A stretch of DNA of 64,000 nucleotides. Source: Shewanella japonica (GTDB lineage: Bacteria > Pseudomonadota > Gammaproteobacteria > Enterobacterales > Shewanellaceae). Below, piece after piece: positions 9,272 through 19,975 of this stretch. The stretch is from NCBI RefSeq assembly GCF_002075795.1, contig NZ_CP020472.1, forward strand, positions 851,001 to 915,000, written 5' to 3'. A program made the translations under genes and the position numbers. The notes below the pieces were generated by a model that had not been told where the DNA came from, ran no database searches, and saw only the letters and a list, made by a program, of their open reading frames with translations. Position 1 is the stretch's first letter; each line of letters starts with the position of its first letter.

Positions 9272-12200
9272 ATGACTAGCAAAAAGCAGCCCGTAAACAA
9301 GACAGTACAACAAGTGGCTGATCCACTATTTTTACAAGCGGAACATTTAGCTAAAGATTTTTCGCTTTTCCCAGCCCACAGTAAGCAGACATTAGCTGAA
9401 GAAGTTAAAGGTCTACTTTCTGAAGATGCTATCCAATCGAATTTAAAAGAATTGTCGACACTTGATGTTGACAGTTATGTATCTAAGGTTATTCAACCGA
9501 CTCAAGATAAAAACCGCCCTAGTGCCAAACGTGTGATTGCAGACCTTAAAGGTAAGCTGATCACTGAAGAGCATTTAGGCTCTTTTTACAGTGCTGAAAT
9601 TGAATTAAATTTCGGATCTCGTACTCGTCGTGTAGGTTTTATCGCTCAAGAAAGAACCACATCTAATGGCGCGTGGATGCCAGAGCATCACTTAGCGGCA
9701 TGTAAAGCGATTCGTCATTTTGCTGAATTATCAATGCCAATCGTATACCTCATTGACACTCCAGGTGCTGATGCGGGCGAAGTGGCTAACAGTCAAAACC
9801 AAGCACACTCGATTTCAAAAGCGATTGCTGAAAGTGCCAACGTTGATGTTCCAACCGTTGGTATTGTCATTGGTGCAGGTTACTCAGGCGGTGCAATTCC
9901 ATTAGCTGCAGCCAACATCTTATTGTCATTACGTGATGGTATTTTCAATACTATTCAGCCTCAAGGTTTGCAATCAATTGCCCGTAAATACAACTTGTCT
10001 TGGCAGGAATGTGCTAAGTCAGTCGGTGTATCACCAGAAGAGTTACTTTCTGCAGGTTGTATCGACGGTATCGTCGATTTCTCACCATACGATAAAGATG
10101 AGCGCCAACATAATTTACGTCGTGCAATTATCAGTGGTATTGAAGCAGTAGAGAAAGCAGCAATTACTTTCGTTCGTGATTCTGATGATTTACGTGAGCA
10201 TTATGACCGCAGTTTGTCGCGTTTCTTAGACCCATCTAAGAACTTAGCTGCACTTGAAAATAACCAAGGTTTGGCTGTGGCGAATAGCCCGACCATGCAC
10301 CATAACTTATTTGGCAGTGCATATCGTTACCTACGTTATTTAACCTTACGTAGCCGTATTCATTCTATTTCTGTTGAACAGTATGGTCGCTTGTCGAAAG
10401 TCAGTGTGCCTGAAGGTGATTTATTAGCACGTATTCAACAAGAACAAGACAGTGTTTTCCAAGCATGGTTATCAACGCCAGATAAGCTAGTGTACGATGA
10501 AGAATTGAATAAGCTTTGGGGCACATTCGACAGTAAACGTAGCGAAATTTCAGCTGAACGTAACGTCATTACTCGTTTCATTCTTGGTGAGCCAAAAGAA
10601 AACTATAAAAAAGCACGTAAGGCATTGTTATTCAATATTGGTTGGTCGCTATATCATCGCTGGAAAAGCAATGCTGCGAACAACTTTAAAGGCTTAATCA
10701 AGTACCTTGAGTCTTTACCTGCTTCAACAACACAAGCGCCATGGCCTGAGCTTAATCAGTTAACCGTGCTTGATATTGTTGTTAATGATGAGCTGCGTGA
10801 AGACTTTATTTGGCAATGTCACAACGTACTTATCTTCAATGCGTTATATGACAATGTGGTTCAAAATTTAGCATCGATTTCTAAAGAAGCGATGATGTCT
10901 AAAAGCTTATCGCGTGAATCAGTTGATAAGCTATTACATACCTCTATCGACACTGCATTATCTACTAATGATGATGCCAATGATAAAAGTAAGTTCTACA
11001 AGTGGCTTAAATTCTTCATGGGTCAATCGAACCGTGCTGAATTGCTGACTCGTGTTGAGCAATGGAAGAGTGTTGGTTTCCCACAATTAAACGACAGTTT
11101 ATTCGTGATCTTAACTTACTTCTTTGAACGTTTATTACCAGAATACTTTGACAGTGAAGAAGACCATTCTAAGTACACGGGTGCAATTAACCCTGTGCGC
11201 ATTGGTCGTCGTAAAGACTTCTGGAACCGTTTGACTATGGGTTACCAAGATTTACTTATCCAAAAAGTTTTACGTGATGAAAAACGTCAAGGCAAAATGG
11301 GTTGGGAAAGTGTGATTGCTAAGTTCTTCACTGAATTCGAAGAGCTAAATGGCGACAAAATGTCGGCAAACCAACTTAACTTCCCTGGTTTCCGTTTATC
11401 TATTGAAGATGCATTAGATAAAGGCATTCGCCCATGTGGTTTAATCACAGGTCTTGCTGACTTTGAACATGGCGAAAGCAAATTACGCGTAGGTGTTGCG
11501 GTATCAAATATTGCATTCCAAGCGGGGGCATTTGATATGGCGAGTGCTGAGAAGTTCAGCGCGCTATTGATTGAATGTGCTAAACGTAAATTACCTGTCG
11601 TTTGTTTCATCAGTTCAGGTGGTATGCAAACTAAAGAAGGTGCAGCGGCTCTATTCTCAATGGCTGTGGTTAATGACCGTATTACCCGTTTTGTTCGTGA
11701 TAACGAATTACCAGTATTGATGTTTGGCTTTGGTGATTGTACTGGTGGTGCTCAAGCAAGTTTTGTAACGCATCCTTTAGTGCAAACTTACTACCTATCA
11801 GGTACAAATATGCCGTTTGCGGGTCAAATGGTTGTTCCTGCTTACTTGCCGTCTACTGCAACGTTATCTAACTACTTATCAAAAGTACCTGGTGCAATGA
11901 CGGGGTTAGTGCATAACCCATTCAGCGACACACTCGATAGCCATTTATCAAGCATTGATCCATTAATGCCACTACCGACATTACATGCTCATGATGTCAT
12001 TGCGAAAGCATTATCAAGCTTAGTGCCGGAAGTGAAAGCGATAGAAGAGAAAATCGTTCAAGACGATCCTCGTATGCTGATGAAGCCAATTGACAAAGTC
12101 TTGGTTCACGCACGTGGCTGTACAGCGGTTAAATTGATCCGTAAGGCACATGATAATGACATCAATGTTGTTCTTGTTGCTTCAGATCCTGATATGACCT

Positions 12201-13828
12201 CAGTGCCAGCAGATATGTTGAAAGTTAACGATAAGCTGGTTTGTATTGGTGGTAACACCTCAGATGAAAGTTACTTAAATGCATACTCTGTTCTGAAAGT
12301 TGCTGATTACGAAAACGTAGATGCACTTCACCCTGGTATTGGTTTCTTATCTGAAAGCCCGCAGTTTGCTGCATTGTGTGTAAACAATGGCGTTAACTTT
12401 GTTGGTCCTAGCGTTCATTCAATGACGACTATGGGTAACAAGTCGAATGCAATTAAGACTTCGCAAGCGCAAAATGTGCCTGTTGTACCTGGTTCACATG
12501 GTATTTTGACTAATGCTGAACAAGCAGTGAATGTGGCCATTGAAATTGGTTACCCAGTATTGCTTAAAGCGGTACAAGGTGGTGGCGGTAAAGGTATCCA
12601 GGTTGTGACTAAGCCTGAAGACATGATTGGCTTATTCCAAAAAACCTCTACTGAAGCGGCTGCAGCATTTGGTAACGGTGATTTATACCTTGAGAAATAC
12701 GTGACTTCACTTCGTCACATCGAAGTGCAATTGTTACGTGATAAGTTTGGTAACACCAAAGTATTGGGCATTCGTGACTGTTCAGTTCAACGTAATAACC
12801 AAAAAGTAATCGAAGAGTCTGGTTCAACCATGTTGCCTGAAGAATTGAAGCAACGTGTACTGGAGTATACGCGTGCTTTAGGTGATGCGACTGATTACAT
12901 GGGTGCTGGTACGGTTGAGTTTATTTACAACCTTGATGCTAACGAAGTGTACTTCATGGAAATGAATACACGTCTACAAGTAGAGCATCCAGTTACTGAA
13001 GCAACATCAGGTATCGATATTGTTAGCGCTCAGTTCGATATTGCTGCAGGTCGCTCAATTGAAGATTTACAGCCTGTTGAGCAAGGTTACGCGATGGAAG
13101 TACGTGTCACTGCTGAAAAAGCAGCTTTAGACAGCGAAGGTGTACTTCAATTATTACCAAACCCTGGCATGATAACTGAGTGCGTGATGCCAGAAGGTGA
13201 AGGTATTGAGATTATTTCTATCGCTGAAACTGGCAAGGAAGTATCGCCATACTACGATAGCTTAATCGCTCAAATCATTATCCGTGGTGAGTCACGTGAA
13301 GATGTTGTCTCTAAGATGTCTGCATATCTAGACAGTGTCGTTATCAAGGGTATTGCGACTAACATTCCATTACTGAAGCTAATTCTGAAAGATGCCACCT
13401 TTAACCAAGGTGTTTACGATACGAATTATCTGCCACGCCTAATGGCAGAGCTAGACGTACCTGCATTGGTTGCTGAAATGGAAGCAGCGGCTGAAACTGT
13501 TGGTTTAGATACTGAATCATTACGTGTTGCAGAGAGTAATGAACTTAAAGTACTCGCACAAGGTGCCGGTATCTTCTATACCTCTCCAGCGCCAGGTGAG
13601 CCTGACTTCGTTAAAGAAGGTGACATTGTCACTGTAGATCAAACTTTAGCGCTTACAGAAGCAATGAAGATGTTCTCACAAGTCACATTAGCCGGCTTTA
13701 ACCGTCAAAATGCGATTCTTTACCCTGAAAATCAGAAGTACCGTATTGAACGTATTCTGAATGGTAACGGTCAGCAAGTATCACAAGGCGACTTACTGTT
13801 TGTTATTTTACCGATTGACGGTGAGTAA
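9272..13828 (+). CDS. Single-chain acyl-CoA carboxylase (carboxyltransferase, biotin carboxylase and BCCP)
   Basis: A 1518-residue multidomain protein that should catalyse ATP-dependent carboxylation of acetyl-CoA or a related acyl-CoA. I start at ATG 9272 (MTSKKQPVNKT), because AGAGGA lies 7 nt upstream; the 23 codons before it have no such site. The order is an AccA-like carboxyltransferase half (about 85-320, with VYLIDTPGADAGE and IGAGYSGGAIPL), a helical linker, an AccD-like half (about 730-960, FISSGGMQTKEGAAALFSMA), and a biotin carboxylase ATP-grasp (about 1000-1440, GGGGKGIQVV, YFMEMNTRLQVEHPVTE). A biotinyl domain ends the chain, with EAMKM and biotinylated Lys1466. Bacteria normally encode these on separate genes. 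Shewanella and relatives carry this fusion in addition to ordinary acc genes, which are not in this window. Confidence 0.85.
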   Translation: MTSKKQPVNKTVQQVADPLFLQAEHLAKDFSLFPAHSKQTLAEEVKGLLSEDAIQSNLKELSTLDVDSYVSKVIQPTQDKNRPSAKRVIADLKGKLITEEHLGSFYSAEIELNFGSRTRRVGFIAQERTTSNGAWMPEHHLAACKAIRHFAELSMPIVYLIDTPGADAGEVANSQNQAHSISKAIAESANVDVPTVGIVIGAGYSGGAIPLAAANILLSLRDGIFNTIQPQGLQSIARKYNLSWQECAKSVGVSPEELLSAGCIDGIVDFSPYDKDERQHNLRRAIISGIEAVEKAAITFVRDSDDLREHYDRSLSRFLDPSKNLAALENNQGLAVANSPTMHHNLFGSAYRYLRYLTLRSRIHSISVEQYGRLSKVSVPEGDLLARIQQEQDSVFQAWLSTPDKLVYDEELNKLWGTFDSKRSEISAERNVITRFILGEPKENYKKARKALLFNIGWSLYHRWKSNAANNFKGLIKYLESLPASTTQAPWPELNQLTVLDIVVNDELREDFIWQCHNVLIFNALYDNVVQNLASISKEAMMSKSLSRESVDKLLHTSIDTALSTNDDANDKSKFYKWLKFFMGQSNRAELLTRVEQWKSVGFPQLNDSLFVILTYFFERLLPEYFDSEEDHSKYTGAINPVRIGRRKDFWNRLTMGYQDLLIQKVLRDEKRQGKMGWESVIAKFFTEFEELNGDKMSANQLNFPGFRLSIEDALDKGIRPCGLITGLADFEHGESKLRVGVAVSNIAFQAGAFDMASAEKFSALLIECAKRKLPVVCFISSGGMQTKEGAAALFSMAVVNDRITRFVRDNELPVLMFGFGDCTGGAQASFVTHPLVQTYYLSGTNMPFAGQMVVPAYLPSTATLSNYLSKVPGAMTGLVHNPFSDTLDSHLSSIDPLMPLPTLHAHDVIAKALSSLVPEVKAIEEKIVQDDPRMLMKPIDKVLVHARGCTAVKLIRKAHDNDINVVLVASDPDMTSVPADMLKVNDKLVCIGGNTSDESYLNAYSVLKVADYENVDALHPGIGFLSESPQFAALCVNNGVNFVGPSVHSMTTMGNKSNAIKTSQAQNVPVVPGSHGILTNAEQAVNVAIEIGYPVLLKAVQGGGGKGIQVVTKPEDMIGLFQKTSTEAAAAFGNGDLYLEKYVTSLRHIEVQLLRDKFGNTKVLGIRDCSVQRNNQKVIEESGSTMLPEELKQRVLEYTRALGDATDYMGAGTVEFIYNLDANEVYFMEMNTRLQVEHPVTEATSGIDIVSAQFDIAAGRSIEDLQPVEQGYAMEVRVTAEKAALDSEGVLQLLPNPGMITECVMPEGEGIEIISIAETGKEVSPYYDSLIAQIIIRGESREDVVSKMSAYLDSVVIKGIATNIPLLKLILKDATFNQGVYDTNYLPRLMAELDVPALVAEMEAAAETVGLDTESLRVAESNELKVLAQGAGIFYTSPAPGEPDFVKEGDIVTVDQTLALTEAMKMFSQVTLAGFNRQNAILYPENQKYRIERILNGNGQQVSQGDLLFVILPIDGE

Positions 13829-14263
13829 TAATGAACAAGCCATAATGTAATGTTTATGGCGATGATATAGCAAAAATCCTCAGTTTATGGCTGGGGATTT
13901 TTTTATGGAAATTACCAGCAAGTTTTAACGAATAGCATGTTTATTTTGATACAAATTGGCTTTTTTGTTGCTAATTGCACGAAATTTACCTCGGTTGAGC
14001 TAGCCGTTGTCAAAAATGCGGCGTTTTAACATAAAAAATTAAGTTGTTTGAAAAATAAACAATAACTTTTATTTTGTTGTTTTATTTAGAAATATTAAAA
14101 TTAATGACAATTTTTTTATGCGAAATGTGATAAATTTTGCAAGTCTCATTTGCGCATTTGAAGGTTCCCACTTACAATATGCGCCTTAAATAACCAGATG
14201 TGCGGTGTGTCTAGCTTTTTTACATACTCCGTTTACCTCTTAACTAATCATTAAAGTTGAATC
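13829..14263 (+). promoter_or_regulatory. Intergenic leader of EF-G 2
   Basis: This 435-bp stretch holds the carboxylase terminator (13874-13904) and then a very AT-rich region with runs of T and A around 14035-14140. A weak promoter-like pair (ATGACA at 14104-14109 and TGATAA at 14128-14133, 18 bp apart) could drive the EF-G gene and would leave a leader of about 125 nt. No ORF of note. Confidence 0.35.
13874..13904 (+). terminator. Rho-independent terminator after the carboxylase gene
   Basis: AAATCCTCAG pairs with CTGGGGATTT (one G-T pair) around a 7-nt loop, followed by a T-run. It lies about 45 bp after the stop codon. Confidence 0.8.
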
Positions 14264-16348
14264 ATGACCGAATTATCCAAATACAGAAACATTGGTATCT
14301 TCGCTCACGTTGACGCGGGTAAAACCACGACCACCGAGCGTATCCTAAAGCTAACCGGTAAGATCCATAAGATCGGTGAAGTACATGATGGTGAATCTAC
14401 TACTGACTTCATGGAACAGGAAGCTGAGCGCGGTATTACTATTCAGTCAGCAGCAGTAAGCTGTTTCTGGAATGACCACCGTTTTAACGTTATCGACACT
14501 CCAGGCCACGTTGACTTCACAGTTGAAGTATATCGTTCGCTTAAAGTTCTTGATGGCGGTGTAGGTGTATTCTGTGGTTCTGGTGGTGTTGAGCCTCAGT
14601 CAGAAACTAACTGGCGTTATGCTAACGAATCAGAAGTTGCGCGTATCATCTTCGTAAACAAATTAGACCGTATGGGTGCTGATTTCTTACGTGTTGTTAA
14701 GCAAACTCAAGACGTTCTAGCTGCTAATCCATTAGTTATGGTTTTACCGATTGGTATCGAAGACGAATTCTCTGGTGTTGTTGACCTATTAACCCGTAAA
14801 GCATGGGTTTGGGATGAAACAGGCCAAGCAGAAAACTACAAGATTGAAGACGTTCCAGCTGACATGGTTGACTTGGTAGAAGAATACCGCGAAATGTTAA
14901 TCGAAACTGCTGTTGAGCAAGACGACGATCTAATGGAAGCTTACATGGAAGGCGAAGAGCCATCTATGGAAGACATCAAGCGTTGTATCCGTAAGGGTAC
15001 TCGTACAATGGACTTCTTCCCAACATACTGTGGTTCTGCGTTCAAGAACAAAGGTATGCAGCTTCTTCTTGATGCTGTTGTTGATTACTTACCTAACCCA
15101 GTTGAAGTTGATCCACAACCTCTTACTGATGAAGAAGGTAATGAAACTGGCGAACACGCAATCGTTGATGCAGATGCTCCATTAAAAGCGCTTGCATTCA
15201 AGATTATGGATGACCGTTTCGGTGCACTAACTTTCGTACGTATCTACTCAGGTCGTATTAAGAAGGGTGACACTATCCTTAACTCTGCAACAGGTAAAAC
15301 TGAGCGTGTTGGCCGTATGGTTGAGATGCAAGCAGATGAGCGTAACGAATTAGATTCAGCTCAAGCTGGTGACATTATCGCTATCGTAGGTATGAAGAAT
15401 GTTCAAACTGGTCACACTTTATGTGATGTTAAACATCCTTGTACTCTTGAAGCAATGGTATTCCCAGAGCCAGTAATCTCTATCGCTGTAGCACCTAAAG
15501 ATAAAGGTGGTTCAGAGAAAATGGGTATCGCTATCGGTAAAATGATTGCAGAAGATCCATCTTTCCGCGTAGAAACTGACGAAGATTCAGGCGAAACCAT
15601 CCTTAAAGGTATGGGTGAGCTTCACTTAGACATTAAAGTAGACATTCTTAAGCGTACTTACGGTGTTGACTTAATTGTTGGTGAGCCTCAAGTTGCTTAC
15701 CGTGAAACTATCACTAAAGTTACAGAAGATAGCTACACGCATAAGAAACAGTCTGGTGGTTCTGGTCAGTTCGGTAAGATCGACTACGTTATCCGTCCAG
15801 GTGAGCAAAACTCTGGCTTCACTTTCAGCTCTTCAGTTGTTGGTGGTAACGTACCTAAAGAATTCTGGCCTGCAGTTGAGAAAGGTTTCGCTAGCATGAT
15901 GAACACCGGTACTGTTGCTGGTTTCCCTGTGTTAGACGTTGAACTAGAACTTACTGATGGTGCTTTCCACGCAGTTGACTCGTCAGCTATCGCGTTCGAA
16001 ATCGCTGCTAAAGGCGCATTCCGTCAGTCTATGCCTAAAGCCGGTGCACAACTTCTTGAGCCTATCATGAATGTTGACGTATTCAGCCCAGAAGACAACG
16101 TAGGTGACGTAATTGGTGACCTTAACCGTCGTCGTGGTATGATCAAAGACCAAATGGCTGGTGTTACTGGTGTTCGTATTAAAGCTGACGTACCGTTATC
16201 AGAAATGTTCGGTTACATCGGTTCACTACGTACTATGACATCTGGTCGTGGCCAATTCTCTATGGAATTCGCTCACTACGCACCATGTCCAAACAGTGTT
16301 GCTGAAAAAGTAATTGCTGAAGTTAAAGAGCGTGAAGCTAAGAAGTAA
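14264..16348 (+). CDS. fusA: Elongation factor G, second copy (EF-G 2)
   Basis: A translational GTPase of 694 residues that drives tRNA and mRNA translocation on the ribosome, or acts with RRF in recycling. The GTPase motifs are intact: AHVDAGKTT (P-loop), DTPGHVDFT, and [10 protein letters not shown]. The C-terminal domains IV and V are present ([22 protein letters not shown]). It is not in a str operon with rpsL, rpsG and tuf; it stands alone after the carboxylase. That fits the extra EF-G which Shewanella and Vibrio carry besides the main fusA. Codon choice is strongly biased towards codons preferred in highly expressed genes. Whether it replaces or specialises relative to the main EF-G cannot be told here. 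Confidence 0.9.
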   Translation: MTELSKYRNIGIFAHVDAGKTTTTERILKLTGKIHKIGEVHDGESTTDFMEQEAERGITIQSAAVSCFWNDHRFNVIDTPGHVDFTVEVYRSLKVLDGGVGVFCGSGGVEPQSETNWRYANESEVARIIFVNKLDRMGADFLRVVKQTQDVLAANPLVMVLPIGIEDEFSGVVDLLTRKAWVWDETGQAENYKIEDVPADMVDLVEEYREMLIETAVEQDDDLMEAYMEGEEPSMEDIKRCIRKGTRTMDFFPTYCGSAFKNKGMQLLLDAVVDYLPNPVEVDPQPLTDEEGNETGEHAIVDADAPLKALAFKIMDDRFGALTFVRIYSGRIKKGDTILNSATGKTERVGRMVEMQADERNELDSAQAGDIIAIVGMKNVQTGHTLCDVKHPCTLEAMVFPEPVISIAVAPKDKGGSEKMGIAIGKMIAEDPSFRVETDEDSGETILKGMGELHLDIKVDILKRTYGVDLIVGEPQVAYRETITKVTEDSYTHKKQSGGSGQFGKIDYVIRPGEQNSGFTFSSSVVGGNVPKEFWPAVEKGFASMMNTGTVAGFPVLDVELELTDGAFHAVDSSAIAFEIAAKGAFRQSMPKAGAQLLEPIMNVDVFSPEDNVGDVIGDLNRRRGMIKDQMAGVTGVRIKADVPLSEMFGYIGSLRTMTSGRGQFSMEFAHYAPCPNSVAEKVIAEVKEREAKK

Positions 16349-16373
16349 TTCTTAACTAAACCCTTTAATTAAA

Positions 16374-16400
16374 AACCGCTGCCTTTGCAGCGGTTTTTTT
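16374..16400 (+). terminator. Rho-independent terminator after EF-G 2
   Basis: AACCGCTGC and GCAGCGGTT form a perfect 9-bp stem with a 4-nt loop, followed by seven T residues. Confidence 0.92.
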
Positions 16401-16703
16401 ATGCTTCAAAATTAATATAGACAGTTTATCTATTCGGTTTATGTTAAGAGTAAACATGCAAGTAACGCTTATTGATTAAGAGGCTACTTAAAGCATATTA
16501 GAGCTTGCATCTCGCAATGCAAAATGTGGCTCAACAATTAATCAAGGTAGAAATATGATTAAGGTAAGGCGCTTTACCACAAGCGAAGTAAAGCCTCTAT
16601 GACAGCTAAAACTGAAAACCATTCATAACGTTAACCGTCAGCACTATTCGTTAGCTGAGGTGACTGCCTGGGCGCCTCATGAGTACAATGAACAGCCATA
16701 AAA
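16401..16703. other. Non-coding stretch between EF-G 2 and napB
   Basis: About 300 bp with no credible ORF between two terminators. An imperfect inverted repeat is present at about 16566-16593 (AGGCGCTTTAC and GTAAAGCCT). I see no promoter or RNA gene that I would defend. Confidence 0.4.
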
Positions 16704-16733
16704 AATGCCACGGTCATGAGACGGTGGCATTTT
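16704..16733 (-). terminator. Terminator after napB (possibly bidirectional)
   Basis: AATGCCAC and GTGGCATT form 8-bp arms. On the minus strand a T-run follows directly, as expected for the end of the nap transcript; on the plus strand the trailing tract is TTTATT. Confidence 0.75.
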
Positions 16734-16763
16734 ATTGCGAGCAGTATTCTGACTCAATAAAGC

Positions 16764-17189
16764 TTAGTTAGTGTGAGTGTTACCCACTAACGCTTCTTTA
16801 TTATCAGCTTGTGCAACGTGACACTGAACACAGAAGTAATATTTATCATCAAACTTACCGTCTGCACTTAAGTGAGACTCATGCACTGGTGTCGCTTTCA
16901 TGCGAGCTGCTTTTTCTGTGCTGTGACAGGTTAAGCACCCATTTTTCTTGGTTGTTAGTTTATAAGAGTCTTTATGCGGAATGAGCGGCGGCATATGCAC
17001 AAAATCTCTTTCTAAAGCTGTACCACGACTTGGGTAAGTCGCTTTAGCTTCTGCAGGTAACGTATCAGTAATGGCTACGTCTCCGGCAAGTGATTTAACA
17101 TTTACTGGTGCGGCAGCTTCTTGTGCTTGTTGGCCTGAGCAAGCGCTAAGACTGAGCACTATCGCAGCAAGGCTGAGTATTTTCTTCAT
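16764..17189 (-). CDS. napB: Periplasmic nitrate reductase, dihaem cytochrome c subunit NapB
   Basis: NapB passes electrons to NapA in the periplasm. It has 141 residues with a signal sequence containing a possible lipobox (LSLSACS, Cys17) and two haem c attachment motifs, CLTCH (85-89) and CVQCH (120-124). Distal His candidates include the one in DFVHMPP, as usual in NapB. It follows napA by 107 bp with nothing between. In NAP-beta clusters (napDAGHB) of Shewanella, napG and napH occupy that position, so they appear lost here. Electrons probably come from the general quinol dehydrogenase CymA, which is outside this window. Confidence 0.92.
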   Translation of the reverse strand: MKKILSLAAIVLSLSACSGQQAQEAAAPVNVKSLAGDVAITDTLPAEAKATYPSRGTALERDFVHMPPLIPHKDSYKLTTKKNGCLTCHSTEKAARMKATPVHESHLSADGKFDDKYYFCVQCHVAQADNKEALVGNTHTN

Positions 17190-17296
17190 GATTTACACTC
17201 CGTCATATCCATTATGTTTCATCATCAATGGATAGAGAAAATTAGTGATGTTGTCATGCCTCAATATCGTTTAAAGAGGCATGACAGTCAGTCAAA

Positions 17297-19780
17297 TTAG
17301 GCTTTAACAATCTTCACAGGACACTTCTTGAAATCCGTTTCTTTAGATAACGGATCAGTCGCATCGAGTAATAACTTGTTTACCAGCTGTCTAGCATCAA
17401 AGAATGGCATAAATACCACGCCGACAGGCGGTTTGTTACGGCCTTTGGTTTCAACACGTGTTTTAACTTCTCCACGTGGAGAAATCACTTTCACTTCATC
17501 ACCATTTTTAAGACCACGACTACTCGCATCTTTAGGGTGCATGAATACCTGTGCATCTGGATATGACTTGTGCAGCTCAGGTACACGTGCAGTCATACTT
17601 GCTGTATGCCAGTGTTCAAGAACACGTCCAGTAGACATCCATAAGTCGAATTCTTCATTTGGCTCTTCAGCTGCAGGCTCAAATGGCAGTGCGAAAATAA
17701 CTGCGCGACCATCAGGCTTACCGTAGAAGTTATAACCTTCACCCGCTTTAACATATGGGTCACTGCCTTCAACGAAGCGACGAACTGTTTCAGTACCGTT
17801 CACAACAGGCCAGCGTTTACCGCGGTTTTCGTGGTAGTTTTCAAAGGTATCTAAGTCATGACCATGGCCACGACCAAACTGTGCGTACTCTTCAAACAGA
17901 CCCTTTTGAAGGTAGAAGCCGAATGCATCATTTTCATCGTTGTAGTCGCCTTTACACTCAGAAGTAGGGAATTTATCCACTACACCATTTGCGAACAAGA
18001 TGTCATATAACGTCTTTTCTGCGTATTCAGGTTTTTTAGCAATTAATTCAGCAGGCCATACTTCTGACACTTTGAAGCGCTTAGAGAACTCAACAAGTTG
18101 CCACAAATCAGACTTAGCGCCTTCCGGTGCTTTAACTTGCTGATGCCACATATGAGTACGACGTTCAGCGTTACCGTAAGCCCCTTCTTTTTCTACCCAC
18201 ATTGCTGTTGGAAGAATCAAGTCAGCGGCAGTTGCGGTAACCGTTGGGTATGGATCAGATACCACGATGAAGTTTTCAGGGTTACGGAAACCAGGGTAAA
18301 TTTCATCATTGATATTAGGACCAGCCTGCATGTTATTGGTACACATAGTCCAGTAACAATTTAACTTGCCATCTTTAAGCATACGGCTTTGAAGAACGGC
18401 GTGATAACCTGGTTTAGGCGGGATAGTGCCTTCAGGTAATTGCCACAAATCTTCAGTCATCGCACGATGTTTAGGGTTAGCGACGACCATATCTGCAGGT
18501 AGACGATGAGCGAATGTACCGACTTCACGAGCGGTACCACATGCTGATGGTTGTCCTGTTAATGAGAACGGGCTGTTGCCTGGGGTAGCAATTTTACCGG
18601 TTAACAAGTGAATGTTATAAAGCATGTTGTTTGCCCAAACACCACGAGTATGTTGGTTAATACCCATGGTCCATAAGCTCATGATCTTGATGTTAGGATC
18701 AGCGTAAGCTTTTGCCATTTCCTCAAGATTCTCAACAGGTACACCACTCATTTCTGAAGCGTATTCTGCAGTGTATGTGCTAACGAACTTCGCGTACTCT
18801 TCAAACGAGATAGGCTTAGATTTACCGTTACCTGGGTTTTTCGCTTTCTTCTCTAATGGATGCTCTGGACGTAAGCCATAACCGATGTCAGTGACACCTT
18901 CAGCGAAGTTTGTGTGTTTGCTAACGAAGTCTTTATTAACCGCATCGTTTTGAATGATGTAGTTAGCAATATAGTTCAAGATAACTAGGTCAGACTGTGG
19001 CTTAAATACCATTGCGTTGTCGGCAAGCTCGAAGCTGCGGTTTTCAAACGTTGATAAAACGTGAACCTTGCTGCCAGCATGGCTTAAGCGACGGTCAGTT
19101 AAGCGTGACCATAAAATTGGATGCATTTCTGCCATGTTCGCGCCCCAAAGCACGAAATGATCTGCCGCTTCGAAGTCGTCATAACTACCCATTGGCTCAT
19201 CAATGCCAAAAGTACGCATGAAACCACCTACCGCCGATGCCATACAGTGACGAGCGTTAGGATCGATGTTGTTGGTTAAGAAGCCAGCTTTATGCAATTT
19301 AGATGCAGCGTAGCCTTCCCAAATTGTCCATTGGCCAGAACCAAACATACCAACTGAAGTTGGCCCTTTTTTGGCGATGCTTTCTTTCCACTTGTCAGCC
19401 ATAGTGTCTAGAGCAACATCCCAACTAACAGGAGTGAATTCACCTTCTTTGTCATACTTGCCATCTTTCATTCTTAATAATGGCGAAGTTAAACGGTCCT
19501 TACCGTACATGATCTTAGAAAGGAAGTAGCCTTTAACACAGTTAAGACCTTTGTTAACAGGGCTTTCTGGGTCACCTTGAGTCGCAACAACTTTACCGCC
19601 TTTTGTTCCGACTAATACACTACAACCTACACCACAGAAACGACATGGGGCTTTATCCCATTTAATTTCTGCAGATTTCTCTTCTGCTTGAACCATTTTG
19701 ATTGGTAAGGCAAGCCCAACAGCCGACGCGGCTGCAGTAGCGGCATTGGCTTTTAGAAACTCGCGACGGCTTATGCTCAT
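17297..19780 (-). CDS. napA: Periplasmic nitrate reductase catalytic subunit NapA
   Basis: NapA is a molybdenum (bis-MGD) and 4Fe-4S enzyme that reduces nitrate to nitrite in the periplasm. Its 827-residue length matches the family. A twin-arginine signal is at the N-terminus (SRREFLK, residues 4-10, then a hydrophobic stretch ending MVQA). The cluster ligands are Cys46, Cys49, Cys53 and Cys81, and the Mo ligand is Cys179 in [10 protein letters not shown]. The C-terminal MGD-binding domain ([18 protein letters not shown]) is intact. No napD, whose product binds this Tat signal and aids maturation, is found upstream; it must be supplied from elsewhere if the enzyme works. Candidate NarP and CRP sites lie 135-195 bp upstream. 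Confidence 0.96.
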   Translation of the reverse strand: MSISRREFLKANAATAAASAVGLALPIKMVQAEEKSAEIKWDKAPCRFCGVGCSVLVGTKGGKVVATQGDPESPVNKGLNCVKGYFLSKIMYGKDRLTSPLLRMKDGKYDKEGEFTPVSWDVALDTMADKWKESIAKKGPTSVGMFGSGQWTIWEGYAASKLHKAGFLTNNIDPNARHCMASAVGGFMRTFGIDEPMGSYDDFEAADHFVLWGANMAEMHPILWSRLTDRRLSHAGSKVHVLSTFENRSFELADNAMVFKPQSDLVILNYIANYIIQNDAVNKDFVSKHTNFAEGVTDIGYGLRPEHPLEKKAKNPGNGKSKPISFEEYAKFVSTYTAEYASEMSGVPVENLEEMAKAYADPNIKIMSLWTMGINQHTRGVWANNMLYNIHLLTGKIATPGNSPFSLTGQPSACGTAREVGTFAHRLPADMVVANPKHRAMTEDLWQLPEGTIPPKPGYHAVLQSRMLKDGKLNCYWTMCTNNMQAGPNINDEIYPGFRNPENFIVVSDPYPTVTATAADLILPTAMWVEKEGAYGNAERRTHMWHQQVKAPEGAKSDLWQLVEFSKRFKVSEVWPAELIAKKPEYAEKTLYDILFANGVVDKFPTSECKGDYNDENDAFGFYLQKGLFEEYAQFGRGHGHDLDTFENYHENRGKRWPVVNGTETVRRFVEGSDPYVKAGEGYNFYGKPDGRAVIFALPFEPAAEEPNEEFDLWMSTGRVLEHWHTASMTARVPELHKSYPDAQVFMHPKDASSRGLKNGDEVKVISPRGEVKTRVETKGRNKPPVGVVFMPFFDARQLVNKLLLDATDPLSKETDFKKCPVKIVKA

Positions 19781-19914
19781 GGTGTTTCCTCACTCTTTGC
19801 TGTTAGTTGATAACCTTGAAAGGTTAATCATCGTTTTATATGCCAAATAATGGCTTTATTCATCTCTATAATGTTGAGTTTAAACCTCACATTTATCATG
19901 GGTATACCTCGCAA

Positions 19915-19930
19915 TGAGTATACTGATAGT
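19915..19930. promoter_or_regulatory. NarL/NarP-type 7-2-7 binding site upstream of napA
   Basis: TACCTCG-CA-ATGAGTA fits the inverted heptamer arrangement TACYYMT-N2-AKRRGTA at 13 of 14 positions (the right half is perfect, the left half differs at its last base). It is centred about 142 bp upstream of the napA ATG. NarP sites of this 7-2-7 form are those bound by phosphorylated NarP, which activates nap expression in enteric bacteria and Shewanella. Confidence 0.7.
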
Positions 19931-19953
19931 TTGTTGTTGTAGATCACATTTTG

Positions 19954-19975
19954 CAACGTGATCTAAGACACATTT
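19954..19975. promoter_or_regulatory. CRP-like site upstream of napA
   Basis: The core CGTGA-TCTAAG-ACACA differs from TGTGA-N6-TCACA at one base in each half, and the flanks (CAA... and ...TTT) fit the extended consensus. It lies about 185 bp upstream of napA. CRP is the main activator of anaerobic respiration genes in Shewanella, so the site is plausible. Confidence 0.55.

Noticed and set aside
11287..11610. 107-codon minus-strand frame inside the carboxylase gene
   Set aside because: It lies wholly inside a well-supported coding sequence on the opposite strand and shows no family features.
16566..16593. Inverted repeat AGGCGCTTTAC / GTAAAGCCT between EF-G 2 and napB
   Set aside because: Imperfect stem with a bulge, no T-run and no gene nearby to explain it; left as part of an unassigned stretch.
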